Source: Lolium rigidum
Lineage: Eukaryota > Streptophyta > Magnoliopsida > Poales > Poaceae
Assembly (NCBI RefSeq): GCF_022539505.1
Contig: NC_061508.1
Span: forward strand, 347,337,484-347,401,483
Direction: 5' to 3'
DNA: 64,000 nucleotides
Shown here: positions 45,991-56,643 of the stretch, piece by piece
Layout: the number at the start of each line of letters is the position of its first letter
Numbering within the stretch: the first letter of the stretch is position 1
Position numbers and translations under genes: made by a program
Notes under the pieces: model-generated
What the model was told of the DNA's origin: nothing
The model's database searches: none
What the model saw: only the letters and a program-made list of their open reading frames with translations

Positions 45991-46755
45991 CCGTGTAATG
46001 GTGGAACTAAGCATCTTATGTATCGAATTTATCTAAGTTATTTTGCGTGATGATCTGGCTACCAATATTTGCATCTCATATATCTTAGTTTTCTATGATT
46101 TCGATGTAATATATCAAGGGTGTATGAATTATGAAATCACAAACATGGATCCAAGTATGAAATTTGATGTAATATAATTAGGGTACCCATATAAGTATGA
46201 AACAAAAAATCACAAACACGCAATGCTTGAAATCAGATAAATGCACCATTTTTCCCTCGCAAAAAAAGAAAGATGCACCTTTTTTTGTTTGATTATTTTT
46301 CCAACCTAAACCACAAACACGTAATGCTTGAAATAACAAAGACGCACCCTTTTTTTGGTTAAGCAGCGTGCATAAACACAAAGAATAAACATATGCATCC
46401 TTACACCATAAACCAAGTCACGAATTCTGTCAAAAAAAAAACCAAGTCACGAACTAGAACTAACTAGAACTAACTATAGCTAGATTTCTTCCTTTTGCTT
46501 TTCAATATCTGTCCATCCACCCCACTGGTTACCAGAGCAATCCTTCACGCTACCAAACAAAGAGGTCTTGGGTTTGAATCCTAGCCGCACCCTTTTTTGT
46601 TATTTCATTTTTCACCGTTTTTTTAAACACCCTTCTCATCTGCCCAAAGCCAAATCTTTGCCACTATCGAATTTTGATCAGATTTATTTATTTCAAGCTT
46701 GCAAATTCAAGCTTACAAGTTCATACAATTTGAAGCTTACAAATTCATCACAAAT
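45991..46755. other. AT-rich spacer between the two element-borne small genes
   Basis: No gene. CACAAACACG.AATGCTTGAAAT words occur twice (46211, 46312). A tRNA-like B-box word at about 46568 is discussed under rejected items. Confidence 0.4.
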
Positions 46756-47299
46756 TCATGCCTTTCCATACAATGTCAACATTAAACCTAGTGCGATGAC
46801 AATACCACCTACAAATGCACAAATGTAATTCCAAATTTTTGATTGATCTTCGAGCTCTCTAATCTTCTGGTTCATCCACCTTAGCTCAAAAGCTACCTCT
46901 CTGTCAATGCGTGATCCGCCCTGCGTCTCTTCTGCACTAGCTATCGCGGCGACCCGTGTCGTCTGTGGCAAGATGGGCAACCATTCTTCGTGCTCATCTA
47001 GCAGCTGATTCATCAGCGTCTGGAGCAAAACATCGACCCAAACGAAGAAGCATTTGATCTGCAAGCACACGAAAGAGATCAACCACATTGAGCACAAACT
47101 ATGCACAAAATACTGAAATTTCCACTATTCTTACCCCTTTCTCGCTGCTGCACACGTAGAACGGACGATTGGTGTTCTTCGGTGTGCGTGAAATCCTCCG
47201 ATCAACGGGCGCCCGGCACCGCGGACAGAGGAGGATCGGCATCTCCATGCGCACCGGAAGCTCGAACCGAGAGGTGGCACGGGAGCTAGAAGAAGACAT
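46756..47299 (-). CDS. GRF-type zinc-finger protein with C-terminal membrane segment, in a Mutator-like element
   Basis: Two exons on minus, 47299-47135 and 47058-46756, join in phase with GT-AG to give 155 aa. The splice builds a complete GRF zinc finger: CPRCRAPVDRRISRTPKN, then NRPFYVCSSEKG, then across the junction IKCFFVWVDVLL. GRF fingers bind nucleic acid in topoisomerase III, APE2-type nucleases and NEIL3. A coiled region follows (EVAFELRWMNQKIRELEDQS) and ends in a hydrophobic helix (ICAFVGGIVIALGLMLTLYG), suggesting a tail-anchored or membrane-linked protein. It runs antisense to the transposase from the other end of the element and is intact, although the transposase is broken. Such GRF plus coiled-coil plus membrane-helix proteins are, to my knowledge, abundant and uncharacterised in cereal genomes. 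Confidence 0.8.
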
Positions 47300-47710
47300 G
47301 GATAGAGGTGGCGCGGGATCTGAACCGTGAGGTGCTTCGGCGGACGGCTGCGCCCTCCGCAGCTCCCGCCGTCGGCGGCGCTCCCCGTCAACAAGGCCCT
47401 CTCGGTCGCCCGCGCCGCACCTCTGCGAGGGGCCGTCTCCAACCCCGTCGATTTCTTCTCACCGCTGCGAGCTCCGCCGCGCGATCAGGGATTTTAAATG
47501 GGGTTGAGCTCCAACGGTTGCCTTGTGGGTCCCACGTGAAACGGCCTGCAACGGTCCTCTTTTCAAATGCGTTTCCGCCTGGTCCCACCTGAAACAGCCG
47601 GTCCTCTTTTCAAATGCGTCTCCGCTTGGTCCCACCTGAAACAACCGAGTCAAGGACGTTGACCTGAATGAAACGGCAGACTCACGGAACGAGTCGTTGC
47701 ACACAGACTA
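47300..47710. other. Upstream region of the GRF gene and right inner end of the element
   Basis: Contains GC-rich presumed promoter/leader of the minus-strand GRF gene. At 47565-47640 the phrase TGGTCCCACCTGAAACA occurs twice, with a third weaker copy at 47525. Confidence 0.45.
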
Positions 47711-47800
47711 GTGGCAAAACTGAGCACCATTCTGCTCTAGTGGCAAAACTGAGTGTTGCGCGGGGTGTAGTGGCAAACCAATAATTAACCCTTTGGTTAA
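47711..47800. repeat. Right terminal inverted repeat and 9-bp target duplication
   Basis: 47711-47791 is the inverse of 40096-40176. TTTGGTTAA at 47792-47800 is the second copy of the target duplication. Confidence 0.9.
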
Positions 47801-48219
47801 TTATAAAGTTGCTTTCGTATCTGTGCGTGTACCTTGAGAGCAGCACCTCTCTGAATGCTTTTGGCGCAAGAACTTTTTGGGCTATGAAGAATCCGGTTCC
47901 TATGTAGTGCTGCCAAGAAACGGGAGAAACCGATCTAGGGTTGTCTGTACTTCTCGAGCAAATCCATTTGACAAACTCATTTGTCATTTGTAGAAATATT
48001 AGCTATATTGCTGAACTGGACGTCTGGACGTGTTATTGAGTGCAGTGTTGCAGGGACAGTAAGAACAAAATATTTGCACACGTTGGTACTCTTGCTTAAT
48101 ACTCCACGGACATGTCAAGTTCTTCATGTATGTTCACTAGCAAGTGGAATCTCTACAGTGTTCATCACTGTGAGTAGGTGTCAAGTGGGATCGAAGCAAA
48201 GTCCCACTTATAGTTCATT
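47801..48219. other. Spacer
   Basis: No gene or recognisable repeat is seen. The left part directly continues the pre-insertion sequence that ended at 40086. Confidence 0.4.
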
Positions 48220-48629
48220 TTGCTATCGTATGAGATTACTCTTTAACCCCATCCCAATTTGGGAGTAAGAATTTGCACCTTAATTGCTGCTCACTCTTAC
48301 GGCATTTGGCGTAGCAAAGTCTCGCCAACAAGACCACAAACTCCTGATACACATGCCTCGAGTACTCGGGTCCAAAGAATCATCTACACTAGGTGCACGA
48401 ATCAACGAATCAATGTCACACCCTACGTCTGACGACGTACACGTGATCACTTTCCGCTCTGCGCGTCACAACAACGCGGACGCCGCCCCGGAGGCGGCAG
48501 CCAGGGCCTCGCGCAAGCTGATGAGGATCACGGTAGCGACGTAGTGCGTTAGCGCGCCGACGAGCACGAAAACGTGGAAGATCTGGTGGCTGTGCTGACG
48601 CAGTCAACATCCCCGGGCGCCACCTCTCC
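48220..48629 (-). pseudogene. Truncated copy of the HHP gene 3' end
   Basis: Matches 60089-60507, including the 3' flank (CCCAATTTGGGAGTAAG) and the last coding part of the HHP gene. On minus, 48629-48466 still reads [20 protein letters not shown] and ends AAASGAASALL-stop with no frame error, so the last histidine motif (HSHQIFH) is intact. The copy breaks off at 48629 in mid-exon, with no start and none of the first six membrane helices, so it cannot make a receptor-like protein. It has the same orientation as the intact gene 12 kb away. Confidence 0.85.
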
Positions 48630-48943
48630 AATAACCTTGCAGGGATAAACAACAAAAACAACAGGCCACTCAACCCACCCCTTATATTAGATTGTGATAA
48701 CATCACAAATATAGCAGTCCACCTGTGCTAGACTTGTACTCAAGTTCTAGCTGGCACGTCATAAAAACATTCCCTTAATGGTAATCATATTAATAATAGT
48801 ACTAAGTTTACACCCCTGTAATTAATAAAGGGCCCTCTTATCCATCAAACAAGATGTTGTCTTGAGTCTTGCTTCTTCTTACGCGCGCGGAGAATAGTTC
48901 TCAGTGAGGTGAGATCTTGTCTCCAGTTGCTCTCATTCCATCA
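48630..48943. other. AT-rich stretch between HHP fragment and small gene
   Basis: No gene. It contains the presumed 3' UTR of the minus-strand gene at 48944-49885. Confidence 0.4.
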
Positions 48944-49885
48944 TCATGGCTGAGCTTCCTTATCGTCCGAATAACGACTGTAGGCCAGGAAGGTTAATGA
49001 AACGAGGCCTGCTCTCTTGATCTTATTAAGAACAATTCTTGCTTTGTATATATCGTACCTGTAGGCACATCAAATTAGATTACATCAACTCATGTTTGAT
49101 ATATAGGAAAGGAAGAATGAATAGAAAAATGTAATTATTTGTTTGATGTCATACCAGTCGGGGTCGCCTGGTCTTGGGGTGACTCTTTTCGAAAGAGGCA
49201 TGAGTAGAAAAACGTCGCCCCAGCTGCTAGTCTTAACATTGTTCTCCCCCTTAGCGATCAAATCGTAGAGGCCATCTATCTTCTCCTGTATCTCGCGTGC
49301 AACAATTTCCGCATGAGCTTGCTGGATACATATAGATAGATAATGAACACCGATTGGATAAGAAGAAAAATAAGCAGCCACTAATATAGATGTAGCCAAT
49401 GACATATGTTACGCATGGTTTCTAATTAAGGGCACTGGACACTGCTGAATGCGTAGGGGAAAAATATTTCAGAAATGCTTTAGTTCGGCAGTGAGCTTAG
49501 GAAATAACGGAATTGCTAAGTTTCAGTCACGTGCTTCACCGTGAAAATTCGTGTTTGATGTTGTTTGCACTTTGTTTAGACCCGCAATAAAACATATCGA
49601 CTAAGACATATGTTAAGTCTCGAGCGTTAGTCACACTATCTCAATTGCATGATGCTGGACGTGTCCTAATCGCTAAATCCTTTGTCTCGTGACATATTTG
49701 CGCACGCAGCAAAACAACTACTGTACTAAAATTGAATCACGCGAGGTAGAAGATCTCAGCTGAGGTTATTTAAGATGTACCTCGTCGGTGTACATGAGCC
49801 TTGGCCCGAGACGGCGTCGTCCGCCCGCTGCCGCGGCCTCCGCTCGCTGGACCATGGAGCCCCCGAGCCTCCTCGCCGCCATCAT
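48944..49885 (-). CDS. Unrecognised small protein (128 aa), three exons
   Basis: Exons on minus: 49885-49781, 49321-49155 and 49058-48944. Both introns are GT-AG, phases fit (0 and 2) and the sum is 387 nt. The N-terminus is Ala/Arg/Gly-rich and basic (MMAARRLGGSMVQRAEAAAA), possibly an organelle-targeting peptide. Exon 2 begins with an amphipathic helix (AEIVAREIQEKIDGLYDLIA) followed by KGENNVKTSSWGDVF and RVTPRPGDPDWYD; exon 3 adds a basic helix (YKARIVLNKIKRAGLVSLTF) and a polar end. No known domain is recognised and there is no membrane segment of normal length. The steep GC drop from exon 1 to later exons is typical of grass genes. It could be a grass-specific gene or a fragment of a larger one. 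Confidence 0.55.
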
Positions 49886-50861
49886 CGGCCGCCCCTAGCT
49901 CCTCTCGCTGCGGCCGGCCGTCTCGCGCTATGCTACTGGATTAAGATCGGTTTGGAAAGACGTGAAATTCCTGGAGATTTTGGCGAGTACGTACGTGCGT
50001 TCCTCCTCACCGTTAGCCCGTTAGGGCCGGTTCGTTGGTCGTAATCTTCCGCCGCCCCCGTGGTTTCTTGCGAGCACGCCCAGGCAACCCGGGCCGTGTA
50101 TGATGATGATTCTTCTTTTCTTTCCCTGCAAAAATATTTGCATCCAAAACGGCCGATGGCAGGCCCGGGCGACCACATGCGCAGAGGGCCCCAAAATTTT
50201 CGAATAGGCCTATGTAGTTATATAGGCTTCACAATTCCATCCGCTGGCCCGCTGCAAAATCCTGCAGACTCTACCTCGGCCGCTTGGCTTCACAATTCTT
50301 GGCTTTCATTTTCGTGTCTTGGTGTTGCCCTCGATCGGCTTCCGCTCCTTCCCGCCGGCCGCGCAGCTTTCGCCACGGCGGCGGGCATTTTCCAAGCAGT
50401 GCAGCCGTGCAGGTATAGCCTCGCGTCCTCTCATCCTCTTCATCTTTAAATTTTTTCGTATGCTGCGTTTCTACGGCCGGGTGTCAGATCCATTCCAAAA
50501 TATGTTTAGATTTGTAGTTTTTCTTGTCTCTTTGTTTCACGTCTCACAGATCGATCGATCATGCTTATAAGCCTCACGGTACTACGTAGTATATATAATT
50601 TATGTTTAGGTTTGGAATTTTTTTGCGGTCTGTAGTTCATATATACTAACCTAGCTAGGACTGTATCCACATAGTCATCAAGAACTAAAGATGCTAACAT
50701 GAAGTCTAATTTATATTTCAGATGTTCTATGGTTTAATAAGTATTTGGAGAAAATCATAGAATTTATATTCAGATTTTCTATATATGGTTTAACCTCCAA
50801 ACTTATTGTGCTTGACAATCTAATACTCCTTGGTCCATATTTGTCATCATTGTAGTTTAAA
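49886..50861. other. GC-rich then AT-rich spacer, upstream of the small gene
   Basis: The first 150 bases probably hold the promoter of the minus-strand gene. An open frame at 50060-50449 plus is not protein-like. The rest is AT-rich. Confidence 0.35.
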
Positions 50862-50889
50862 CTAGAGGATGCCCCGCGCGTTGCAGCGG
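50862..50889 (-). mobile_element. Helitron-like 3' terminus split by a retrotransposon
   Basis: When the LTR element and one target copy are removed, 50862-50889 continues at 57817. The minus strand then reads CCCGC-tgcaacgc-GCGGG, then GCATCCT, then CTAG and T: hairpin, seven-base spacer, CTRR end. This is the standard Helitron 3' signature. The body would extend right of 57817. Its 5' end was not found. Confidence 0.5.
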
Positions 50890-52044
50890 TGTTGACGTCA
50901 GAAACCCCTTGGCGGGCAGAGACGGTCAACACGGTAGAGCCGGGAACAACTAGGGCTGCGGCTGGCCCCAGTCCCTCAGAGCGACGGCCCGCAAAGCCTC
51001 CTGGTCGCACGCGCCGATGTTTATCACAAGGGCGTGCCACCCGACCTATACCCGGTCGGGGAAGGTGTGGATGATGCCTCGCTTAGTTTCCTGCAGGGGC
51101 ACACACGTAAACGTTAAATACGAGCCTCGATCGGCTCTCAGGTTATCCTGTGAATCGGCTCAAAGAGCCGATCCACCCATGATTCAGACGAGGTGTCCGA
51201 ATATATGGTGGTCCTGCTTGATCAAGGTAAAGCTAATGAGATCTACGACGATGTAGGGTTTTCACCGCATAACCGGATCGTCCTACTCCGGAGTTGGGCC
51301 TCGCGGCCACGCACGGTGATCGTAAGCCGATCCTAAACAAGGCCTAAAAACCAACACGAGGTTGATCCCCGGAACATCCTGCTTAGGGCCAACGAACGAC
51401 ACCCTACGTGCCGCTGGATCCTCCCCCCCTTTGTAAGGCCTAACTATTGCAGATATTAAACTAATCCTTGTGGAACAAGGAGCAATCGTAACGGATCAGA
51501 TCTACTAAACTATGATCAAGCGGGGTGCCGCCCTACACCTAAGATAGGTGTAAGGGCGGCTAGACATGCAAGGGTTGCACTACGAAAGCATGTAATATGA
51601 AGAACAATGCTAACCCTAACATGTCTAAGATAACTACGTTGCTCGCCATCAAAAAGGCTTCGATACGAGCAACGCATGAACAACGTAGGCAGGCTTGTGC
51701 TGCCTAGATCGCAAGATGCGATCTAGGCAGCATGACGCTTACCGGTAGAAACCCTCGAGACGAAGGGGTTGGCGATGCGCCGAGATTTGTTTGTGGTTGA
51801 ACGTTGGTTGTTGTTTTTTCCATAAACCCTAGATACATATTTATAGTCCAGCGGACTTTCTAATGTGGGCGTGCACCAAACCGTGCACGAGTAAGATTCT
51901 AACTTCTAAACTAAGATGCGATCTAATATGTTACAGATACATGGGCAATTAAAAGGCCGATTCACGTATTCCTTCTACATATATTTCTTCAAATCTATCT
52001 TGATCGCGGCCCACCTCTGACTCGGTCAAATTCTGGTGATAACA
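50890..52044. repeat. LTR (3' LTR in element orientation)
   Basis: 1,155 bp, starting TG and ending CA. Paired with 56644-57811. Lacks the AGCCCAACTTGGCATA segment present in its partner at about 57703-57718. Confidence 0.92.
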
Positions 52045-52247
52045 CATGCCCCCCTGGTTTTGGAAATGACATTTCCAAAATCATTACGCCTTCTTTCGTC
52101 GGGTCATGTCGTGGCGGAGCGAGCTGCCGCGGAATCCCTATCATGATGCCTTGCCCCTTCCACTTCTCCACGTGGCCGTAAATTTTTCCTGTTGGGCAAC
52201 ATCTCCTCGGAAGCTGCTTTGTGGCATTGAATCTCTCTCATATCCCC

Positions 52248-52256
52248 TTTATTTAA
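52248..52256 (+). promoter_or_regulatory. TATA-like box of the antisense ORF
   Basis: CTTTATTTAACC lies about 70 bases before the ATG at 52323, on the strand opposite to the retrotransposon's own transcript. Confidence 0.4.
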
Positions 52257-52322
52257 CCGTTCTAAACAGCTTGCGTCTCCTTCGTCCTCCTCGTATTAGC
52301 ACCAAAAACCCTCTGTGCCGCC

Positions 52323-52772
52323 ATGTCTTCTTCCTCTTCCTCCGAGTTTTCCTACGGGTCCGACTCCTCCCGCGAGACGCCGCCGGAAATCCGTGCCCCG
52401 GAAGACTGGGACGAGGAGAGCCATGTCTCCTCCATTTGGTCTGAGGACGACAAGTCCTTGACCAGCGGGGATGAAGATCTTCGGTTCCTCGCCGATGGGG
52501 AACTGGAGCCAAAAGCGAGGACGACCAGTTCTCCTGGGATGGCTGCCCCACCTCCGAAGAAGAGGGAGAAGAAGACGACGACGACGACGACTCCCTCGAG
52601 GGCTACCCGCCGGCGAAGCGCCTCCGCATGTGGTGGGACGACGACGAGCAGCGACGACGAAGACGGGGATGAAGCCCCCGTGGAGGGCTACGGGAGTAGC
52701 GACGAGGAGCCCATCGGCAGCAGTGCCGATGAGAGTTTTGAGGATGACGATGAGGGCAGTGATGGCCCGTAG
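52323..52772 (+). CDS. Antisense ORF of the retrotransposon, acidic protein (149 aa)
   Basis: It starts in a good context (GCCGCCATGTC) and encodes a Ser-rich start (MSSSSSSEFSYGSDSSRETP), then alternating acidic tracts ending DESFEDDDEGSDGP. In the middle (about residues 68-105) the frame is basic and low in complexity, while another frame there gives GCPTSEEEGEEDDDDD and then SLEGYPPAKRLRMWWDDDE. Two compensating shifts therefore probably disturbed an originally acidic protein. Antisense ORFs between gag-pol and the 3' LTR are known in some plant Gypsy families such as Grande and RIRE2. The function is unknown; acidic composition would allow a nuclear or chaperone-like role, but that is speculation. 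Confidence 0.5.
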   Translation: MSSSSSSEFSYGSDSSRETPPEIRAPEDWDEESHVSSIWSEDDKSLTSGDEDLRFLADGELEPKARTTSSPGMAAPPPKKREKKTTTTTTPSRATRRRSASACGGTTTSSDDEDGDEAPVEGYGSSDEEPIGSSADESFEDDDEGSDGP

Positions 52773-53942
52773 ATTAGGATCTAATAGTATAGGCCTAGCA
52801 GTAATAGATTGGTCAATAGACCCTTCTTTTGTTCTTCCCTCCTTGAGCAATCGGCTCCCCATTGTAAGAAATCCCAAGACTAATGAAGAATTCCCTTAGC
52901 TTGATTTTGCCGATTTCTTTCATGCTGAGTTTGTCGACTGTTGGCCTAATCCATGCTTAGTGACTGATGGCAACGCATCAGTTTCATGATAATCTGCGAG
53001 ACAGGCCAATTTAGCCACCCCTCCAAGCTAGCTGGCTTCTGCCGATGACGATGACACAGCCGATCTTAGTAAGCTGGTGACTTGATCTTTGAGCAGGCGA
53101 CTTTAAGAGAGACCTGGAACCGCCTTGGATGTTCAAACTGATAACTCTGTAACAGAACACCGCTCTCCAAACCAGTTGTGTCGCAGGGCTAGCCGATTCC
53201 AACCAAATCGGCTCCCCAGAGCAACGACCTCTAGGGCGAGCTGCCCCCCGAGCCTTAATGAAGGCGAATCAGCCATCAGCCTTAACTCATGACGTAGCCC
53301 CAAGCAGAGAACCTTCAAGGTGAGCTGCCCCCCGAGCTTCTTCAGTTCTCCCTGCACCTTGCCGGCTAGATCGGCTCCTTTCATGCAATCCATCCTTAAC
53401 CTGATCCGCACGTCCAGGCTGCTCCTGGCATTGTTCTTGAAGAGAGGATCTGAGCCCTTAGACTACTCCATTGAGGAGTTCTTTCATTAGTGCTCCATTG
53501 ACCCTCTGATCGTAACAGTTACCCTCTTGAGTCGATGGCCATGCACCGGCTTTTATATCCTTAAGTCGATGTCTGCTGCATCGGCTGTGCTCGAAAATTT
53601 TCGAATTTTCAGAATTTTTTTTTTTACGGCCGACTAGTGCATCGGCCCCCATATTCCAATACCCATCACCAAAGGATGAGACGCTTCCATTGCATATCCT
53701 CGTATTCTATCCACCTGGGTGCCCCCCCCCGAGCCGATTCTGTCAAGAGATTTGATGGTATCGGCTCTGTTGGATAACATGTTGAACCCAGGCAGAATGG
53801 TGTGTGAGGATAATTTTGGCCGATTGCTGGAATCGGCCTCCACGTTGCTTGTTCGGTGAAGGTTTTGTAAGTTCCCTTCATAAATTTTTGGGGCCGATCA
53901 GAAGGATCAGCCTCGCCATGTTTGCTTCTTGACGTGCTCTTG
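52773..53942. other. Non-coding internal region of the retrotransposon
   Basis: No convincing ORF. The word CCGATT/AATCGGC occurs more than ten times in both orientations. Runs of A/T (53615-53625) and C (53722-53731) are present. Confidence 0.5.
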
Positions 53943-56582
53943 CTACTCGTTCAAGCCGGTAGACAGAACCAGCCCAATCTCTGACTTTATCATGTTGGTG
54001 CGCTTGCTGTCGTCCACCTTGGATATATCGTGTAACCGTGGAGCACTGAGCTTCGTCGGAAGAACGAGCACCATGTTTGTGCCAGCCGATGTTTCATCAT
54101 CGGCTTTCCTTTGCTTGGGGCGCCACTCCATTTTCCGTGGACGACCCTCTTCATCCAGGGTTCGCTGAACCTTTGCAGCCAGATCAGGCCTTGCCCTCCT
54201 CAATGTATGCAAGTATAACCTCTCGGCTTCTTCCAGGCCACGCAATCGTTGAACCCTGCGTTTCTGGGAACGGCTGAGTCCATCAGGGCACCACCTTGGC
54301 CGGTGGTACCTGTCTTCTTCTTCTCCCTCGTCTTCTGAATCTTTGAGATCCTCCAACCGAGGGGACTCAGCCCGTTTGCTCTGTGGCGGGAGAGGTCCTA
54401 AGCGCTCGAACACGGACACGTTGGCTGCCTCCTTCTTCTTCCGGTTGCATTCTGGGCAATTGCCGATTGTTGGCAATCGGCTCATTCTCGAATCCCAGCG
54501 AGTGTCCGAAGAAGGGACAATCCCGAGTGCTGTCCTCGTCGTCTTGCTCCCTTGCCTTTTCCTTGGCACAACGCTCGTGCTCCTCCTCATCGCGATCATG
54601 CCGACGATGTCTTCTGGCTTCTCTAGCCAGACGATCTCTTTTATCATCATCGCTGGACCGTCGGCGTTGGTCGTACTGACTCACATATTTGCTGAGGAGG
54701 TGATCAGAGAGAGGTCGCTGATATCTTAAGTTCTTCACTTCTCCCTCTGTGACGTAGCGCTTGCCATCTTGGTGGAGCCGATCGCGCGGAGCGGCTTCTT
54801 CTGTATCTTCGTCATGAGAGCAGCTGCCCTCATCTCCATCCTTGCCAGCGTGGTGTCCAAGATCTACCATGTTGATACTGCACAGGAAACCCGGCTGGCA
54901 CCCTGCATGGCAAGCATACTCCACCATGTTCACGGCGGGAAAGGGGTGTGTGTCGACCTTCATGGCGTATTGGTTGAAAATCAACCGTCCGTTTTCTATC
55001 GCCATTTGGATCTGCTGCCGCCACACCCTGCAGTCGTTGGTGGTGTGGGAGAACGTGTTATGCCATTTGCAGTACGGCCTTCCGTTCAGCTCTTGCACCG
55101 TGGGGAATTTGAGACCTTCAGGTATCTTCAACAGCTTTTCCTTGAGTAGGAGGTCGAAGATTTGCTCAGTCTTGGTCACGTCAAAATCAAATCCCCTGGG
55201 CGGGCCTGGTGGCTTTACCCATTTGCAGGACACGGGGGTTCCTCCCCGAGTCCACTCGGCCATTGCTACTTCTTGGTCTCCCGCAGGAACTTCGTCTTCC
55301 TCCGCATCGACCGGGGCTACCGCACGCTTGAACTTGTCTTGGTACAGGTCCGGGTGGCGCTGTTCATATGCTGAAAGTTTCGAACCACGTGCGCCGGCGA
55401 GGGTAATCTGCTTGGGAGGCCATGTCCTTGAGCTGTGTTGCAAGGCCTGCTACTCGCCAACTCGATCGCTTCCTTTTCGGTTATACGAACCGAATAGCAT
55501 CGGTTCCTAAGATTCCTGAAGCGCTGGATGTATTCGTCACGGTTTCTCCGCGCTTCGACGTAGTTGTGCTAGATCGGCAATGCTAGACTCGGAAGCTTCG
55601 AATGAGTACTTGCTCATGGAACTGCTCTTCCAACTGCTTCCAAGTTTGGATGGAGTTCGGTGGTAGCGATGTGTACCACCCGAAAGCCGATCCCGTGAGG
55701 GATTGTGAGAAGAACCTCACGCGCAACTCATCCGACGCTGAGATCGTGCCCAGGCTGTGCCAAATATCGGCTCACATGCTCGATGGAGCTGGACCCATCT
55801 GATCCACTAAACTTCGTGAAGTCCGGGAGCCGATATTTGGGTGGCAGCGGGATCAGTTCGTAGCTGTTAGGGTACGGCTTGGTGTAGCCGAACGCCTTCC
55901 TTTTCGGCATCATGCCGAACTGATCTTTCAGAATTGCACAAATCTGATCCGCTGTGATGGCTGAAGGTGTCGAACCCTGAAGATTCGCCGGGGTGGCATA
56001 CTTAACCAGCCATGCTTGTTTTTCCGGTTCTAAGCCAACTGCAGGAGCTGGGCTTTAGAGGTTTGTCGGGGTGGCGTACTTAGCCAGCCACGGCCGCTTC
56101 TCGGGATCGGCTCTCGACGTTCCTCCTGCCGTTCCGAGGCCGGCTGTTATTGCAGCCTGGTTCGAGAGTGCCCAGGCGTTGCGGTCCGGTACGTATGCGC
56201 ACGCGTATCCGTGCGGGACCTCCTTGGGTGCCTCGGGTAGGAATTGGTAGTCACTAGGATTACCACCAATCTTGTAGACGACGTATGCCGATGAGTTCGG
56301 CGGTTCCGGTGCTGCCCATGCGAACGGCCGGGGCCGGAGCGGCATCTCTCCTTTGAAAGTCCCCGAGCCGGTCCCGACGGGGAGTACCGGTGACTCATGA
56401 TTTCCTTGACGACGCGCGAGCGACACGCTCCAAGGTGTGAAACCCTTCCACCCGACGCCATGGGAGCGGGTTCGGTGGAAGGAGCCGATGAGTTCGGCTT
56501 CGAGGGTTGCCTTGATCTCGTCATGTTTCTTCTTGAGCTCATCGAGCAGATCCTCGTACGTGACCGGAGTGTCTTCCGCCAT
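53943..56582 (-). pseudogene. Gypsy-type gag region, interrupted by stops and shifts
   Basis: Reading minus, ATG at 56582 begins MAEDTPVTYEDLLDELKKK and runs to a stop at 56055. The next block (55913-55728) contains MMPKRKAFGYTKPYPNSYEL and LPDFTKFSGSDGSSSIEH, the start of the retrotransposon gag domain. Then 55443-54367 is open for 358 aa with YEQRHPDLYQDKFKRAV, GRPYCKWHNTFSHTTNDCRV (a zinc-binding-like motif) and a long charged tail. In the neighbouring frame 54510-53943 carries CPECNRKKKEAANVSVFERL and a basic region. Stops near 56055 and frame changes at about 55700 and 54450 break it. It would form the particle core in an active element. Confidence 0.75.
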
Positions 56583-56643
56583 CTCGGATGTAGATGGCGA
56601 TGTTGCGGATGTCGAAGGCTGTCCCACCGGGCGTGCGCGAATG

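Larger units (their letters stand above)
40096..47791 (+). mobile_element. Complete Mutator-like element (7,696 bp)
   Basis: Both ends start GGGTTAATTATTGGTTTGCC and form 81-bp terminal inverted repeats (40096-40176 and 47711-47791) that differ at only a handful of positions. Each contains a repeated GCTCAGTTTTGCCACTAG-like word. A perfect 9-bp target duplication flanks the element, the length characteristic of Mutator. Inside, in order: a MULE transposase gene on plus (decayed), an AT-rich region with 328-bp tandem repeats, a small plus-strand ORF (45379-45771), and a spliced GRF-zinc-finger gene on minus (46756-47299). The near-intact ends imply recent insertion, perhaps mobilised by another copy's transposase. 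Confidence 0.93.

Noticed and set aside
46505..46592. tRNA-like or SINE-head sequence (GGGTTTGAATCC B-box-like word after a possible A box)
   Set aside because: The B box resembles RGTTCRANTCC, but no cloverleaf with paired acceptor and anticodon stems can be drawn, and no A-rich tail or target duplication was found.
49775..50449. Plus-strand ORFs of 89 and 129 codons
   Set aside because: They oppose or follow exon 1 of the minus-strand 128-aa gene, are low in complexity and have no domain.
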